Positions 22,742 to 31,561 of a DNA stretch of 64,000 bases are shown here, piece after piece. A model generated the notes under the pieces. That model worked only from the letters and a program-made list of their open reading frames with translations. It was not told the DNA's origin and ran no database searches. How positions within the stretch are numbered: position 1 is the first letter of the stretch; each line of letters begins with the position of its first letter. Position numbers and translations under genes: made by a program. Source of the stretch: Nitrosarchaeum sp. (GTDB lineage Archaea; Thermoproteota; Nitrososphaeria; Nitrososphaerales; Nitrosopumilaceae); NCBI GenBank assembly GCA_021414105.1, contig JAIOPB010000016.1, forward strand, positions 44,352-108,351, written 5' to 3'.

Positions 22742-24079
22742 ATGACAAAATTTCAAGATTTAGGATTAAAAGAAGAGATACTGAAAGGAATTCGTGAAAT
22801 GGGATTTGACGAAGCATTTCCTATTCAAGAAGCAGTAATTCCAGTACTACTTAGCGGAAGAGATGTTGTAGGACAGGCACATACTGGTTCTGGTAAAACA
22901 GCAGCATTTGCTTTATCTATGCTTCAAGAAATACAACCAAAAAAAGGCATACAAGGTTTGATCATGGCTCCAACAAGAGAGCTTGCAATGCAAATTTCAG
23001 GAGAGATAAAGAAATTTGGCAAATATACAGGAATTAGAGTAGCAACAGTATACGGAGGTCAGGGAATGGGCTTACAGCTAGATGCGTTAGATAGGGGTGT
23101 AGAGATAGTAGTTGCAACACCTGGAAGATTAATTGATCATCTCAAACGTGGCTCAATAGAACTTGGGGACATTACCCATATTGTATTGGATGAAGCAGAT
23201 ACAATGCTAGACATGGGATTTATTGACGATATTCAGTTTATTTTAGATCTTGCACCAGAAGACAGAGTGATGTCATTGTTTTCAGCAACAATGCCAACTA
23301 CAATCCTCAGACTATCTGAAGAATATTTGAAAAATCCAAAACAATTTCTGCTTGATGCAGATGATCTCAGTGGAGAAGGAATAGATCAGGCATTTCTTGT
23401 AATTAAAGACAGAGACAAAATGAAATATCTTATTGATTTTATCAAACCAGTAAAAGGTCAAATCATAGTTTTCTGTTCTACAAAATACAGAACTCGAGAT
23501 GTTGCCAAATTCCTCCATCAAGAAAAATTTGATGCCGTAGCAATCGAAGGAGACATGTCACAAAGTAGACGAGAACAATCAATGTCAAAATTCAGAAGTG
23601 GTAAGGTGGATATTCTTGTTGCAACAGATGTAGCTTCAAGAGGAATTGATGTACCAAGAGTGGAACTGGTAGTAAACTATGACGTGCCAAATCAAGAAAT
23701 GGTATATTTTCATAGAATTGGAAGAACTGCAAGGGCAGGTGCAAAAGGAAGAGCAATTACACTAGTATCATATTCATCTGTTGGTGATTGGAATTTAGTT
23801 AAGCGTCAAATCAAAGTGGAATTGACAGACTTGAATAAAGAGATGGGAATAGAAATTTCAATTCCTGATCCTCTAAAAAGACAAGTTCCATCTAGAAGAT
23901 ATGGTGGAAGTTCATCAAGATCTGGCGGATATTCTAGAGGTCGTTCTGGTGGATATGGAAGATCCGGGGGATATGGAGGATCTAGCAGAGGAGATGCAAG
24001 AGATGACAGAAGTGGTGGAAGAAAAAAGTACGGAGACCGTGGCGGTAGAAATAGCTATGGTGGACGTAGTAGATGGTAA
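22742..24079 (+). CDS. DEAD-box ATP-dependent RNA helicase with RGG/GGY tail
   Basis: 445 aa. All helicase motifs are present: Q-motif region 'FPIQEAVIP', Walker A 'AHTGSGKT' (46-53), 'PTRELAMQ', 'TPGRL', DEAD ('VLDEADTML'), 'SAT', 'ATDVASRGID' and 'HRIGRTARAG'. Residues about 385-445 form a low-complexity tail rich in RGG, GGYGR and SRG repeats, which usually binds RNA and promotes condensation. It unwinds RNA duplexes, for example in ribosome assembly or cold adaptation. The mRNA leader has competing hairpins. Confidence 0.95.
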   Translation: MTKFQDLGLKEEILKGIREMGFDEAFPIQEAVIPVLLSGRDVVGQAHTGSGKTAAFALSMLQEIQPKKGIQGLIMAPTRELAMQISGEIKKFGKYTGIRVATVYGGQGMGLQLDALDRGVEIVVATPGRLIDHLKRGSIELGDITHIVLDEADTMLDMGFIDDIQFILDLAPEDRVMSLFSATMPTTILRLSEEYLKNPKQFLLDADDLSGEGIDQAFLVIKDRDKMKYLIDFIKPVKGQIIVFCSTKYRTRDVAKFLHQEKFDAVAIEGDMSQSRREQSMSKFRSGKVDILVATDVASRGIDVPRVELVVNYDVPNQEMVYFHRIGRTARAGAKGRAITLVSYSSVGDWNLVKRQIKVELTDLNKEMGIEISIPDPLKRQVPSRRYGGSSSRSGGYSRGRSGGYGRSGGYGGSSRGDARDDRSGGRKKYGDRGGRNSYGGRSRW

Positions 24080-24131
24080 TAGATGCAAAACTTAAAGACA
24101 AGTATTAGAACAATTATTCGAAGAAAAAACA

Positions 24132-24365
24132 ATGCATGACGGATTTGTTTTATTAAATTGTGATCTTGGTTCAGAAGAGTACATCATAGAAGAATTAAGA
24201 CAAATGCCTAATGTCAAAAACGCATATCTTACATTTGGCGCATATGATGTAATTGCAGAGATAAATACCGAAGATCAGAAGGCATTTGACAAAGCGGTTG
24301 CTGGAATTAGAAAATTATCAAGAGTAGTTAGTACAATGACACTAAGTGTCATAAACTCCGAATAA
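24132..24365 (+). CDS. Stand-alone Lrp/AsnC ligand-binding (RAM) domain protein
   Basis: 77 aa consisting only of a RAM domain: 'GFVLLNCDLGSEEYIIEELRQMPNVKNAYLTFGAYDVIAEI' with the 'G.YD...' ligand-site turn and the final strand 'VSTMTLSVI'. It lacks the HTH of full Lrp regulators. Such SraM/RAM proteins can bind amino acids and modulate Lrp oligomers. A paralogue lies at 34183. It follows the helicase gene by 52 bp. Confidence 0.85.
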   Translation: MHDGFVLLNCDLGSEEYIIEELRQMPNVKNAYLTFGAYDVIAEINTEDQKAFDKAVAGIRKLSRVVSTMTLSVINSE

Positions 24366-24397
24366 TTGTTATAGGAGATATTCAGATTTAATTCAAA

Positions 24398-24685
24398 ATG
24401 GAAAAAATAGATTATGAGGGAACTGTTTGGGCAATTAATCACAATAATCCAGAACCACTAGTTGAACATACTCTGCACATATTAGAAATGCATGGAGTAA
24501 AAAAAGAAGACATTCAATTAACAGATGCTCCAGAGAATGTCAAAGTGGGTGCAATCGTAGTTGAGATTTGGCCTTACCATCTTGATGTTGCAAGAGTAAG
24601 AACTATTCGCAATGAATCATTTATCAGCGGTACTGTTATGACAATTGAGCTAAAGTTAGATGCAGAAGGTAACTATACAGATTAG
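24398..24685 (+). CDS. Hypothetical protein
   Basis: 95 aa, soluble, alpha/beta: 'YEGTVWAINHNNPEPLVEHTLHILEMHGVKKEDIQL', then 'VGAIVVEIWPYHLDVARVRTIR' and 'GTVMTIELKLDAEG'. It has no cysteines and no recognised motif. It sits between the RAM-domain gene (32 bp upstream) and the anchored coiled-coil gene (2 bp downstream), so the three probably form one transcript. Confidence 0.65.
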   Translation: MEKIDYEGTVWAINHNNPEPLVEHTLHILEMHGVKKEDIQLTDAPENVKVGAIVVEIWPYHLDVARVRTIRNESFISGTVMTIELKLDAEGNYTD

Positions 24686-24687
24686 TT

Positions 24688-25179
24688 TTGAAAAAATCAA
24701 AGAAACAAAATATCATCATTGTCACCATTGCAGTTATCATCATAGGAGCAATAGCAGGCTACAATTATTCGGTAGAACAAACTAAACAAAAAGGACTCAA
24801 GTTTGGAAACGAACTTCAGCAAATTCAAGAAGATGTTAAGCAGTTGCAAATAGAATTTAATTCAAAAATCACACAGTGGGAAGAAGGAGATTTGAGTCAG
24901 CAGGAATTATCAGAATATTCAAAAAATCACATTGAAAAACTACAAAATGTGATTTTAAAATACGATGATTTAACCCCGCCAAAGCAATTTGCACCGTCAG
25001 TAGAATTATTCAAGCTTTCAACACAGGCACAATTAGACAGTGATAAGGAATTCATAGAATGGGTAAAAACAAGTGATGATTCTCACAACATTAGATCAGA
25101 TTCATTGTTACAAGAATCATTTGAGTATGAGATGATGGCTTTGGGAGAATTCAATGCAGCAAAATCAGGATTAAGATAG
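24688..25179 (+). CDS. Membrane-anchored coiled-coil protein
   Basis: 163 aa from a TTG two bases after the previous stop. Basic N-terminus 'KKSKKQN', one membrane helix (residues about 8-26), then a charged helical exterior domain with coiled-coil character ('GNELQQIQEDVKQLQIEFNSKI') and conserved-looking 'YDDLTPPKQFAPSVELFKLSTQAQLDSDKEFIEW'. Topology predicts an extracytoplasmic domain. Function unknown. Confidence 0.6.
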   Translation: MKKSKKQNIIIVTIAVIIIGAIAGYNYSVEQTKQKGLKFGNELQQIQEDVKQLQIEFNSKITQWEEGDLSQQELSEYSKNHIEKLQNVILKYDDLTPPKQFAPSVELFKLSTQAQLDSDKEFIEWVKTSDDSHNIRSDSLLQESFEYEMMALGEFNAAKSGLR

Positions 25180-25192
25180 ACATTAGACATAA

Positions 25193-25648
25193 TTATAACA
25201 AATTTAATTTATGCAATAAATCCAATATTGGTGAAAGTTCTTTTAGAATTTCAGTTTTATCTAATGAAGTGGGTTCTGAAAATTTAATTGGAAATGTAAT
25301 TGTAAGCATGTCTTGATCAGTGTGAGATATTCTAATAGAGTGAACAGTGTTGTTGGTTTTTGCGATGAAATCTTTCCATTTTTTTAGGTGTTCTCCAACA
25401 CGATTTACGTGATTCTCTAATTCATCAATATCAATATCCAAATCAGAATCAAATAATCCAAATTTAACAAGAGGAATCATGACAAGCCCGCCTGAAATTT
25501 TATCATGATTTTTTAGCATTTGGGAAATAATTTCTGCCGAGTTTTCTTTTGGAAATATGTCGCCATAATCAGGATCAAAGTATCCTGCTATGAGCTTGTT
25601 AGAATCAAATATTCGAAAATATTCATCGTCTAGATCTAATTTCCACAA
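25193..25648 (-). CDS. Hypothetical acidic protein
   Basis: 151 aa, acidic, no membrane helices. The N-terminal beta-rich part 'YFRIFDSNKLIAGYFDPDYGDIF' is followed by helices ('LENHVNRVGEHLKKWKDFIAK') and a C-terminal 'DMLTITFPIKFSEPTSLDKTEILKELSPILDLLHKL'. I do not recognise a domain. It is convergent with the 24688 gene and divergent from the 25720 gene. Confidence 0.6.
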   Translation of the reverse strand: MWKLDLDDEYFRIFDSNKLIAGYFDPDYGDIFPKENSAEIISQMLKNHDKISGGLVMIPLVKFGLFDSDLDIDIDELENHVNRVGEHLKKWKDFIAKTNNTVHSIRISHTDQDMLTITFPIKFSEPTSLDKTEILKELSPILDLLHKLNLL

Positions 25649-25719
25649 TAACTAGGCAATAGAGGATAAATAAATAAACAATCTACCAGAGTTAAATAAA
25701 CAAGGACAAGAAGAAAAAC

Positions 25720-26007
25720 ATGGCAATCTCCAAAGAAAACAAAGAGTTCATTGATAGTTTGATTGATTACTATATCAGTGAATCAGAGTCATATAGACAA
25801 ATTGCAGAAAACTTTGCTCCAGAAGTAGAATCAGTTCCAGACACAGCATTTGGAATTATTACAGGATGTGTATATTCTGGATTTTTACAGGCTTATCAAA
25901 ACCAACAACAAACCCCAGGATTAGAAGATATCAGAGAATTCAATCAAATTTTAAAGGATCGTGCACCATTAATCAAAAAGGCGATTCTTGAACCAATCAA
26001 GCAATAG
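25720..26007 (+). CDS. Hypothetical small protein
   Basis: 95 aa, soluble and helical: 'ENKEFIDSLIDYYISESESYRQIAENFAPEVESVPDTAFGIITGCVYSGFLQAYQNQ'. One Cys only. No known motif. ATG preceded by purine-rich AAGAAGAAAAAC, with no clear TATA in the usual place. Confidence 0.6.
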   Translation: MAISKENKEFIDSLIDYYISESESYRQIAENFAPEVESVPDTAFGIITGCVYSGFLQAYQNQQQTPGLEDIREFNQILKDRAPLIKKAILEPIKQ

Positions 26008-26084
26008 AAGACGATTAAAATTATCTAAAACACAGAATTATTAGTCAATGTTGTACAAAAATAGTTAGAGTTTAATTTGATTTT

Positions 26085-26192
26085 ATGGTATCAAAAGACA
26101 TGAAGATGGATGGAAGTAAAATCATCTTTGGGTTAGGAGTAGCATCAGCTGTTGCAATGGCAGTAATAGTACTCTATTTTGCAATACGTTGA
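26085..26192 (+). CDS. Single-span membrane micro-protein (35 aa)
   Basis: ATG at 26085, TGA at 26190-26192. A short charged N-terminus ('SKDMKMDGSK') and one membrane helix ('IIFGLGVASAVAMAVIVLYFAI') ending in Arg. TATA-like TTTAATTTGA lies 10-20 nt upstream. Such micro-proteins are often subunits of membrane complexes; no partner is evident. It lies 21 bp before the next gene. Confidence 0.5.
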   Translation: MVSKDMKMDGSKIIFGLGVASAVAMAVIVLYFAIR

Positions 26193-26212
26193 TAAATAAA
26201 CAGATGTAATGA

Positions 26213-26539
26213 ATGGCATTGTCAGCTACAGATGAATTCAAAATTACACAAATAGTAGACAATGGCCAAATGGTACAATTAACATTAATTGAAAATGTAT
26301 CAACTGAACCAATATCACAAAAACAGATGATTATTGAAAATGTTTCAAAAAAACTAGATGCTGAAACTAAAGAACAAGTCATGCCATTATTAGAGGCAAT
26401 TTTACAAGCTCAACCAACAATCAACATCAAAAGCTATCAACAAACACAAATTACAATTGCAATGCCAAGATCAAGATATGAAAATATGGGCAGACCACAA
26501 GTTGGAAATGTTATTGGAATAAACCTAAAAAAACTCTAA
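26213..26539 (+). CDS. Hypothetical protein
   Basis: 108 aa. A strand-rich start ('[23 protein letters not shown]') is followed by a helix '[31 protein letters not shown]' and an end '[32 protein letters not shown]'. No cysteines and no known motif. Its end overlaps the convergent YyaL-type gene by 4 bp. Confidence 0.6.
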   Translation: MALSATDEFKITQIVDNGQMVQLTLIENVSTEPISQKQMIIENVSKKLDAETKEQVMPLLEAILQAQPTINIKSYQQTQITIAMPRSRYENMGRPQVGNVIGINLKKL

Positions 26540-28563
26540 AGATGGGAATCTATTTCAGCAATAGAGCCTAAAGGTAATGAGCAAGTAAAATCCTTACAGA
26601 CAAAAACAGAAGTCTTGTCACTAAAAATTTTACCAGTAAAAAATGGAAATTTTGCAAGGTTTTCTAGTTGAGTTTTATTATTTATTGTTACCAAAATTGA
26701 TTCAGGCAAGAATTTACCAGAAAGAAACTTGCAAATTTCAGAATTTTCAGAATTAATAATGGTAATTTCAGTGGGCTTTTGCAAGTAAGTGTAAATTACA
26801 TTTAGCAAATAACCAAATCCAAAGGGATTTTCTGCTGCAATTTGTGCCTGAGATTCCATAATTTGAGTTGCAATTTTTAGGAATTTTTCTTCTTGTGTTA
26901 GATGAAATAATCTAAGCATTACAAGACACGAAACAGAATTGCCAGACGGTAATGATAAATCATAATTGCTCTTTGGTCTGATGATCAATTTTTCATGATT
27001 ATCAGATGTCATAAAAAAGCTGCTGGTTTCAGAATCCCAAAAGTGGTCAACTAGATAATATCCTAGCTTTAACGCCAAATCCAGATATTTTGATTCAGGT
27101 TCAATCTCAAATATATCAAGCAGTGCATTTGCAAAATAAGAGTAATCTTCCAAATACCCATTTATTTTTGCAGTATTATTTTTGTAAGTTCGTAGTAATT
27201 TATCACCAAAGAGAAGATTTTTTTCAATAAAAAATACACAGTTTTTTGCAGCATCCAAGTATTTGGTTTCACCAGTTACATGATATCCTTTAGCAAACGC
27301 TGTGATCATTAAAGAATTCCAAGATGTGAGAATCTTGTCATCTAGTCCAGGAGCAACTCTTTTGGAGCGAACATTCAATAATTTTTCAGAACATATTGTA
27401 AGAATTTCACGGATTTTATCTTCAGATATGCCAAAATGAAATGCTACAGCAGAGAGGTTGATGTTATTGCACAAAATACTATTACCTTCCCAATTTCCCC
27501 CATCAGTTACATCATAGTATAAACAGAATAGATCAGTGTCATCTCCAAGAATCTCTTTGATTTCACTTTTCTTCCACACGTAGAATTTTCCTTCCACACC
27601 TTCTGAATCAGCATCATATGCAGAAAAAAATCCTCCGTTACTTGATGTCATTTCTCGTAAGACATAACCTAGTGTTTTATGAAGAATTTCAAGATAGAAA
27701 GGATCTTTTGTAATTTGAAATGCTTCAGCATAATTTACAGGAATTAAGGCATTATCATAAAGCATCTTTTCAAAATGAGGTACTAGCCACCTAGAATCTG
27801 TAGAATATCTATGAAATCCGCCACCGATCTGGTCAAATATACCGCCTTTAGCCATTTTATTTAGGGTTTTAAGCGCAAATTCATTGAATTTTGAAAGCCC
27901 AGTAAGTTTTGCATATCGAAACAAAAATGACACATTAGCAGCATTTGGAAATTTTGGCGCAGACCCAAATCCACCATATGAAGAATCACCGAGTTGAAAT
28001 AAATTCATAGCTGCCTCATCTAAGATAGTTCTTTCTAGTTTCGATGGAATTTTCATTGTCTCTGTTTTTTGTAATGCCACAAGAAAATTATCAGCGGCTT
28101 TTTCAATATCTTTTGGTTTTTCTTTCCAAGCTTGCGCTAATTGTCTAGAAATACTTCCAAAACCAGGGCGACCATAAGAATCCAAAACAGGAAAATAAGT
28201 TCCAACATAGAATGGTTTTTGATCAGGAGTTAGAAAAATACTTAGAGGCCATCCACCTTGTCCTGTTGCTATTTGACAAACTTTTTGATAAATATCATCA
28301 AGATCAGGTCTTTCTTCTCTATCTACTTTGATGTTTATAAAATTCTCATTTATGAATTTGGCAACTTCTTCATTTTCAAATGATTCGTGTGCCATCACAT
28401 GACACCAGTGACAAGCGCTATACCCTACACTAAGAAAGATTGGCTTGTTTTCATCTTTTGCCTTTTTTAGAGATTTATCATTCCAAGCATACCAATTAAC
28501 AGGATTATGTGCATGTTGAAGTAAGTACGGACTGGTTTCATTTATCAGACTATTTTCTGCCAC
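26536..28563 (-). CDS. YyaL/DUF255-type thioredoxin-domain protein with glycosidase-like C-terminus
   Basis: 675 aa, full length for the family. Residues 1-160 form a thioredoxin-like domain with '[17 protein letters not shown]' and the C51-H-W-C54-H-V-M motif, then '[14 protein letters not shown]'. The remainder is an alpha/alpha barrel resembling N-acylglucosamine 2-epimerases and glycosidases ('[25 protein letters not shown]', '[19 protein letters not shown]'). The family is widespread, includes human SPATA20, and has no settled function; a redox role is usually assumed. Confidence 0.92.
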   Translation of the reverse strand: MAENSLINETSPYLLQHAHNPVNWYAWNDKSLKKAKDENKPIFLSVGYSACHWCHVMAHESFENEEVAKFINENFINIKVDREERPDLDDIYQKVCQIATGQGGWPLSIFLTPDQKPFYVGTYFPVLDSYGRPGFGSISRQLAQAWKEKPKDIEKAADNFLVALQKTETMKIPSKLERTILDEAAMNLFQLGDSSYGGFGSAPKFPNAANVSFLFRYAKLTGLSKFNEFALKTLNKMAKGGIFDQIGGGFHRYSTDSRWLVPHFEKMLYDNALIPVNYAEAFQITKDPFYLEILHKTLGYVLREMTSSNGGFFSAYDADSEGVEGKFYVWKKSEIKEILGDDTDLFCLYYDVTDGGNWEGNSILCNNINLSAVAFHFGISEDKIREILTICSEKLLNVRSKRVAPGLDDKILTSWNSLMITAFAKGYHVTGETKYLDAAKNCVFFIEKNLLFGDKLLRTYKNNTAKINGYLEDYSYFANALLDIFEIEPESKYLDLALKLGYYLVDHFWDSETSSFFMTSDNHEKLIIRPKSNYDLSLPSGNSVSCLVMLRLFHLTQEEKFLKIATQIMESQAQIAAENPFGFGYLLNVIYTYLQKPTEITIINSENSEICKFLSGKFLPESILVTINNKTQLENLAKFPFFTGKIFSDKTSVFVCKDFTCSLPLGSIAEIDSHL

Positions 28564-28607
28564 AGTGAATCACATCTGTATTGGTATTTGTACCTAATTG
28601 GCATAAT

Positions 28608-28844
28608 CTAGTAAAAGATTCCTTTACCTTCTTCTAACTCATAAATTCGGACATTGATTTTGGCTAATAGTTTGACTTTTGATTTATGGGCTTTTTTATC
28701 ATGACTGTAATCTTTTTTCTCTACTAATTCTTGCATTCGTTTTAATTGTTCCAGTGAAAGTTTTTTAAATTCATTTTTTGAGCTTGAAACAAGTTGAAGC
28801 AGAGTTATTCGTTCACGATCCTCAGCAGTGATATCTTTAGACAT
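28608..28844 (-). CDS. Hypothetical small helical protein
   Basis: 78 aa, all helical and strongly charged: 'ERITLLQLVSSSKNEFKKLSLEQLKRMQELVEKKDYS' then a basic 'HDKKAHKSKVKLLAKINVRIYELEEG'. Probably a small coiled-coil or nucleic-acid-associated protein; no family recognised. It lies upstream of the YyaL gene on the same strand (44 bp gap). Confidence 0.6.
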   Translation of the reverse strand: MSKDITAEDRERITLLQLVSSSKNEFKKLSLEQLKRMQELVEKKDYSHDKKAHKSKVKLLAKINVRIYELEEGKGIFY

Positions 28845-28918
28845 GTATTGCTATGAAATTAGGATCTTTATTTTTCTAATGAACGAATCTTAAAATTTCG
28901 TGCTGAAAATAGGCAGAT

Positions 28919-29950
28919 ATGAAAAAAATGCGAGCCATGGTACTGTCTGAATGTGCTCTAATTGAGACTAGACCGTTAAAATTAACCGAAATTGACAGAC
29001 ATGAAATCAAAAAACCAGATGAGATTTTATTAAAAATTGAAGCCTGTGGAGTTTGTCACTCGCAACTGCATGGAATTGAGGGAGATTGGAGAGATATTGG
29101 AATTCCACCAACTTTGCCGACAGTTCCAGGTCATGAGGTAGTAGGAAAAGTTGTTGAAATCGGCAGCAATGTTACTAAATTCAAAATTGGAGATAGGGCA
29201 GGGATAACACCATTACTTGAGGCTTGTAAAGTATGTCAATATTGTAAAGAAGGAAAAGAACAACTTTGTGAATCATCAATAATTACAGGAGAGTCACTCA
29301 AAGGAGGATATGCCGAATACATTACAGTATCAGAAGATTTTGCAACAAAAATTCCGGAAAGCATGAAATCAGAATATGCAGCACCATTGTTCTGTGCAGG
29401 AATCACGGCATACAAAGCAGTAAAAGCTGCAGAGCCGCAATCACACAAAAAAATTGGCATATTTGGAATTGGTGGTGTTGGTCATATGGCAGTACAGTTT
29501 GCAAAAGTAGAAGGATGTGAGGTTATTGCATTTTCACGCAGTAAAAATCATCTGGATGTTGCAAAGAGATTAGGGGCAATAGACACTATGACTTTTTCTG
29601 AAAATCAAGAATTTCTAGATGAGTTAAAAAAAAGACATGGAATGCTAGATGCTGCAATAGTTTTTGCTCCAGCAGATATAGTAACAGATGTTGCAATCAA
29701 ATCAGTAAAGAGAGGAGGATTAATTGTAATTGCAACAGTTGGTAAAAATCCAACATTTTTTGCGTTTGATGAAAAAACAATTCGTGGAACTGTGATTGGG
29801 TCAACAAAAGACATGGAGCAAGTAACCAAAATTTGTGATGAAAAAAAATTCACAGTAATAACAGAGGCATATCCGTTAGAAAAAGCAAATGATGTTCTCA
29901 AAAAACTAAAAGATTCCCAAATTCAAGCAAGAGCAGTATTGATACCATAA
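28919..29950 (+). CDS. Zinc-dependent alcohol dehydrogenase (MDR family)
   Basis: 343 aa. Catalytic zinc ligands are in 'EACGVCHSQ' (C46) and 'PGHEVVG' (H72-E73), with the third Cys likely in 'LFCAGITAYKA'. The structural zinc loop has C103-C106-C109-C117 ('CKVCQYCKEGKEQLC'). The Rossmann motif is 'GIFGIGGVGHMAVQFAK'. Typical medium-chain NAD(P)-dependent alcohol/aldehyde dehydrogenase; the closest known types use medium-chain or aromatic alcohols. The substrate cannot be told from sequence. It stands alone. Confidence 0.92.
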   Translation: MKKMRAMVLSECALIETRPLKLTEIDRHEIKKPDEILLKIEACGVCHSQLHGIEGDWRDIGIPPTLPTVPGHEVVGKVVEIGSNVTKFKIGDRAGITPLLEACKVCQYCKEGKEQLCESSIITGESLKGGYAEYITVSEDFATKIPESMKSEYAAPLFCAGITAYKAVKAAEPQSHKKIGIFGIGGVGHMAVQFAKVEGCEVIAFSRSKNHLDVAKRLGAIDTMTFSENQEFLDELKKRHGMLDAAIVFAPADIVTDVAIKSVKRGGLIVIATVGKNPTFFAFDEKTIRGTVIGSTKDMEQVTKICDEKKFTVITEAYPLEKANDVLKKLKDSQIQARAVLIP

Positions 29951-30126
29951 TCAAATAGTTAATGTGTTTTTTATCACATAATATGAAACCAAATCAAACA
30001 AGTTAGGAAGTAAAAAAGGTCAAATAGCAAAAGAGGTTAAAAATTTCTATATAGATTATGTACATACTATAGGATTACAAGAAAACATTACGATTTGATT
30101 ATACCATAATGTTACAAATAGAAGTC

Positions 30127-30219
30127 ATGACAAACATACCAAAACTACAACTAGACGTAGAGGATTCTATCGAAGGCGAGTTGGAATACGACGATGATGG
30201 ACTCTACTATGGCGAGTAA
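30127..30219 (+). CDS. Acidic micro-protein (30 aa)
   Basis: Starts at the ATG at 30127, about 25 nt after a TATA-like TTATACCAT, which fits a leaderless mRNA; an ATG at 30109 would add six residues. The product 'MTNIPKLQLDVEDSIEGELE' ends with an Asp/Tyr-rich 'YDDDGLYYGE', net strongly acidic. No known family. The rest of 29951-30250 shows nothing else I can name. Confidence 0.4.
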   Translation: MTNIPKLQLDVEDSIEGELEYDDDGLYYGE

Positions 30220-30254
30220 AATACAGATTTTGTATCTCATATTTTAGAAAAAAT

Positions 30255-30386
30255 CTAGAATCTAATTAATTGATCAAGAATATCTTCTGTACACTTTAGT
30301 TCTACAATTTTCATACCATGTTGAAAAATTTCATTATGAACTCTATCATGTCCAATAATTTTAGAGTTAAAACCAAAGAGGAGCAT
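30255..30386 (-). CDS. Hypothetical small protein (43 aa)
   Basis: ATG at 30386, TAG at 30255. The sequence 'LLFGFNSKIIGHDRVHNEIF' then 'GMKIVELKCTEDILDQLIRF' looks like a compact beta-alpha unit with natural amino-acid use. No known family. It could be a remnant of a longer gene, but no homologous flanking frame is seen. It sits 165 bp downstream of the kinase gene on the same strand. Confidence 0.4.
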   Translation of the reverse strand: MLLFGFNSKIIGHDRVHNEIFQHGMKIVELKCTEDILDQLIRF

Positions 30387-30550
30387 TTCTTAAATTAGAT
30401 ATTTGCACCATTAACAGCATATATTTTCTATATGTCATATCAACTTAGAACTTGATAGAATAAAAACGTAAATTAATTTGGAGTCTCTTCATAAGAAATG
30501 AACTGATTCTGCACAATAGGATATAAGTGAAAACAACATATCACAAAAAA

Positions 30551-31048
30551 TTACGTGATTCTTTCTATTGCATCAAATCCCTCATCGATTGTAGGTATGT
30601 TAAAGGAATTGATTTGTTCAAATATCACTTCTTTTGGTATGAATTTTCCAGTTTTCTTTTCTCTGTTCTTTAATCTCTCAAATATTGTATTTGTAGGTAA
30701 TTCAAAACTCACTGCAAATAACTCCAAATGTTTTCCATTCTCTATTGCAAATGTCCTCAATTCGTTAATTAATGAAATTCTAATGTTGCGTTTTAAGTGG
30801 GTTCTATCTATTACAAAGTCCTTGTCATTTAAGATGCATTCACGTATTTTTTCAAAGAATTTAGTTGTAATGTAATCAAATTTTTTTTTATTTTGAATAT
30901 AATTAAATGCCTCAGTGTAGGAAATACCCATTTTTTCTGCTAATTGTTCAATTATGGAATCGGTGGAACATACAACGTATTCCTTGTGAGAATTAACCCA
31001 TGTGCTTTTGCCAGAGCCTGAGACTCCAACCATGATTATTCCTTTCAT
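30551..31048 (-). CDS. P-loop kinase of polynucleotide-kinase/zeta-toxin-like type
   Basis: 165 aa. Walker A 'GVSGSGKST' (residues 8-16) is followed by 'CSTDSIIEQL' and 'VIDRTHLKRNIR', where the conserved D and R-x-x-x-R correspond to the substrate-binding Asp and lid Args of T4 Pnkp-like 5'-kinases. 'PTNTIFERLKNREKKTGKFIP' is the lid. It may phosphorylate RNA/DNA 5'-OH ends, or a small molecule as in related zeta toxins. No antitoxin-like gene adjoins it. A GGGTATACCC palindrome overlaps its promoter. Confidence 0.75.
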   Translation of the reverse strand: MKGIIMVGVSGSGKSTWVNSHKEYVVCSTDSIIEQLAEKMGISYTEAFNYIQNKKKFDYITTKFFEKIRECILNDKDFVIDRTHLKRNIRISLINELRTFAIENGKHLELFAVSFELPTNTIFERLKNREKKTGKFIPKEVIFEQINSFNIPTIDEGFDAIERIT

Positions 31049-31072
31049 AGTTTAGCATCACTTTTGGCAATT

Positions 31073-31091
31073 ATTTGGGTATACCCCAAAT
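31073..31091. promoter_or_regulatory. GGGTATACCC palindrome upstream of the PNK-like kinase
   Basis: ATTTGGG-TATAC-CCCAAAT; the inner GGGTATACCC (31077-31086) is a perfect 10-bp palindrome. It lies 25-43 nt upstream of the ATG at 31048 on the minus strand, where the TATA box should be. It may act as an operator overlapping the core promoter. Confidence 0.4.
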
Positions 31092-31195
31092 ATTGCAAAA
31101 TACTAGGTTAGAACTAAATTCACGTTTATTTTGATTTTAAAAGCAACTTTACAATAGTTTAATTACAACACGATTTCACCAAGTTTTAGAAAGAT

Positions 31196-31552
31196 ATGCC
31201 ATTTGATGGACCAAGAGAAATGTTTACCGCAACATGCGGTGACTGTGGAAATGAATGTCAAATACCATTCAAGCCAAAAGACGACAGACCTGTTTATTGC
31301 AGAGAATGTTTCCAAAAGCATAAACCACAAGAACGCAGCGGTGGCTCTAGATTTGGCGGTAGATCGAGTTATGGTAGAGGATCAAGCGACAGAGGTTCCA
31401 GGTTTAGTAGAGGTCCAAGAGACGATAGACCAAGAGAAATGTTTACCGCAACATGCGGTGACTGTGGAAATGAATGTCAAATACCATTCAAGCCAAAAGA
31501 CGATCGACCTGTTTATTGCAGAGAATGTTTCCAAAATCACAGACAAAACTAG
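31196..31552 (+). CDS. Tandem zinc-ribbon protein with RG-rich linker
   Basis: 118 aa. Two nearly identical zinc ribbons (residues about 5-41 and 78-114), each with 'CGDCGNECQIPFKPKDDRPVYCRECFQ', are joined by an Arg/Gly/Ser-rich linker ('SRFGGRSSYGRGSSDRGSRF'). The layout suggests an RNA chaperone: zinc ribbons for specific contacts and an RG linker for general RNA binding, like the tail of the helicase at 22742. The single-ribbon relative is at 21567. The two halves come from a recent DNA duplication. Confidence 0.8.
   Translation: MPFDGPREMFTATCGDCGNECQIPFKPKDDRPVYCRECFQKHKPQERSGGSRFGGRSSYGRGSSDRGSRFSRGPRDDRPREMFTATCGDCGNECQIPFKPKDDRPVYCRECFQNHRQN
31209..31317 (+). repeat. Direct repeat, copy A (109 bp)
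   Basis: It matches 31428-31536 with only two mismatches (ACGACAGACC versus ACGATCGACC region). The offset is 219 bp, a whole number of codons. The near-identity extends to silent positions, so the duplication is recent or maintained by gene conversion. Confidence 0.9.
31428..31536 (+). repeat. Direct repeat, copy B (109 bp)
   Basis: Second copy of the 31209-31317 repeat, encoding the C-terminal zinc ribbon of the same protein. Confidence 0.9.
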
Positions 31553-31561
31553 TAAATCGTT

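Noticed and set aside
31209..31536. Possible CRISPR-like repeat because of the direct copies.
   Set aside because: There are only two copies, each 109 bp, and both encode a protein domain. No spacer pattern or cas genes are present.
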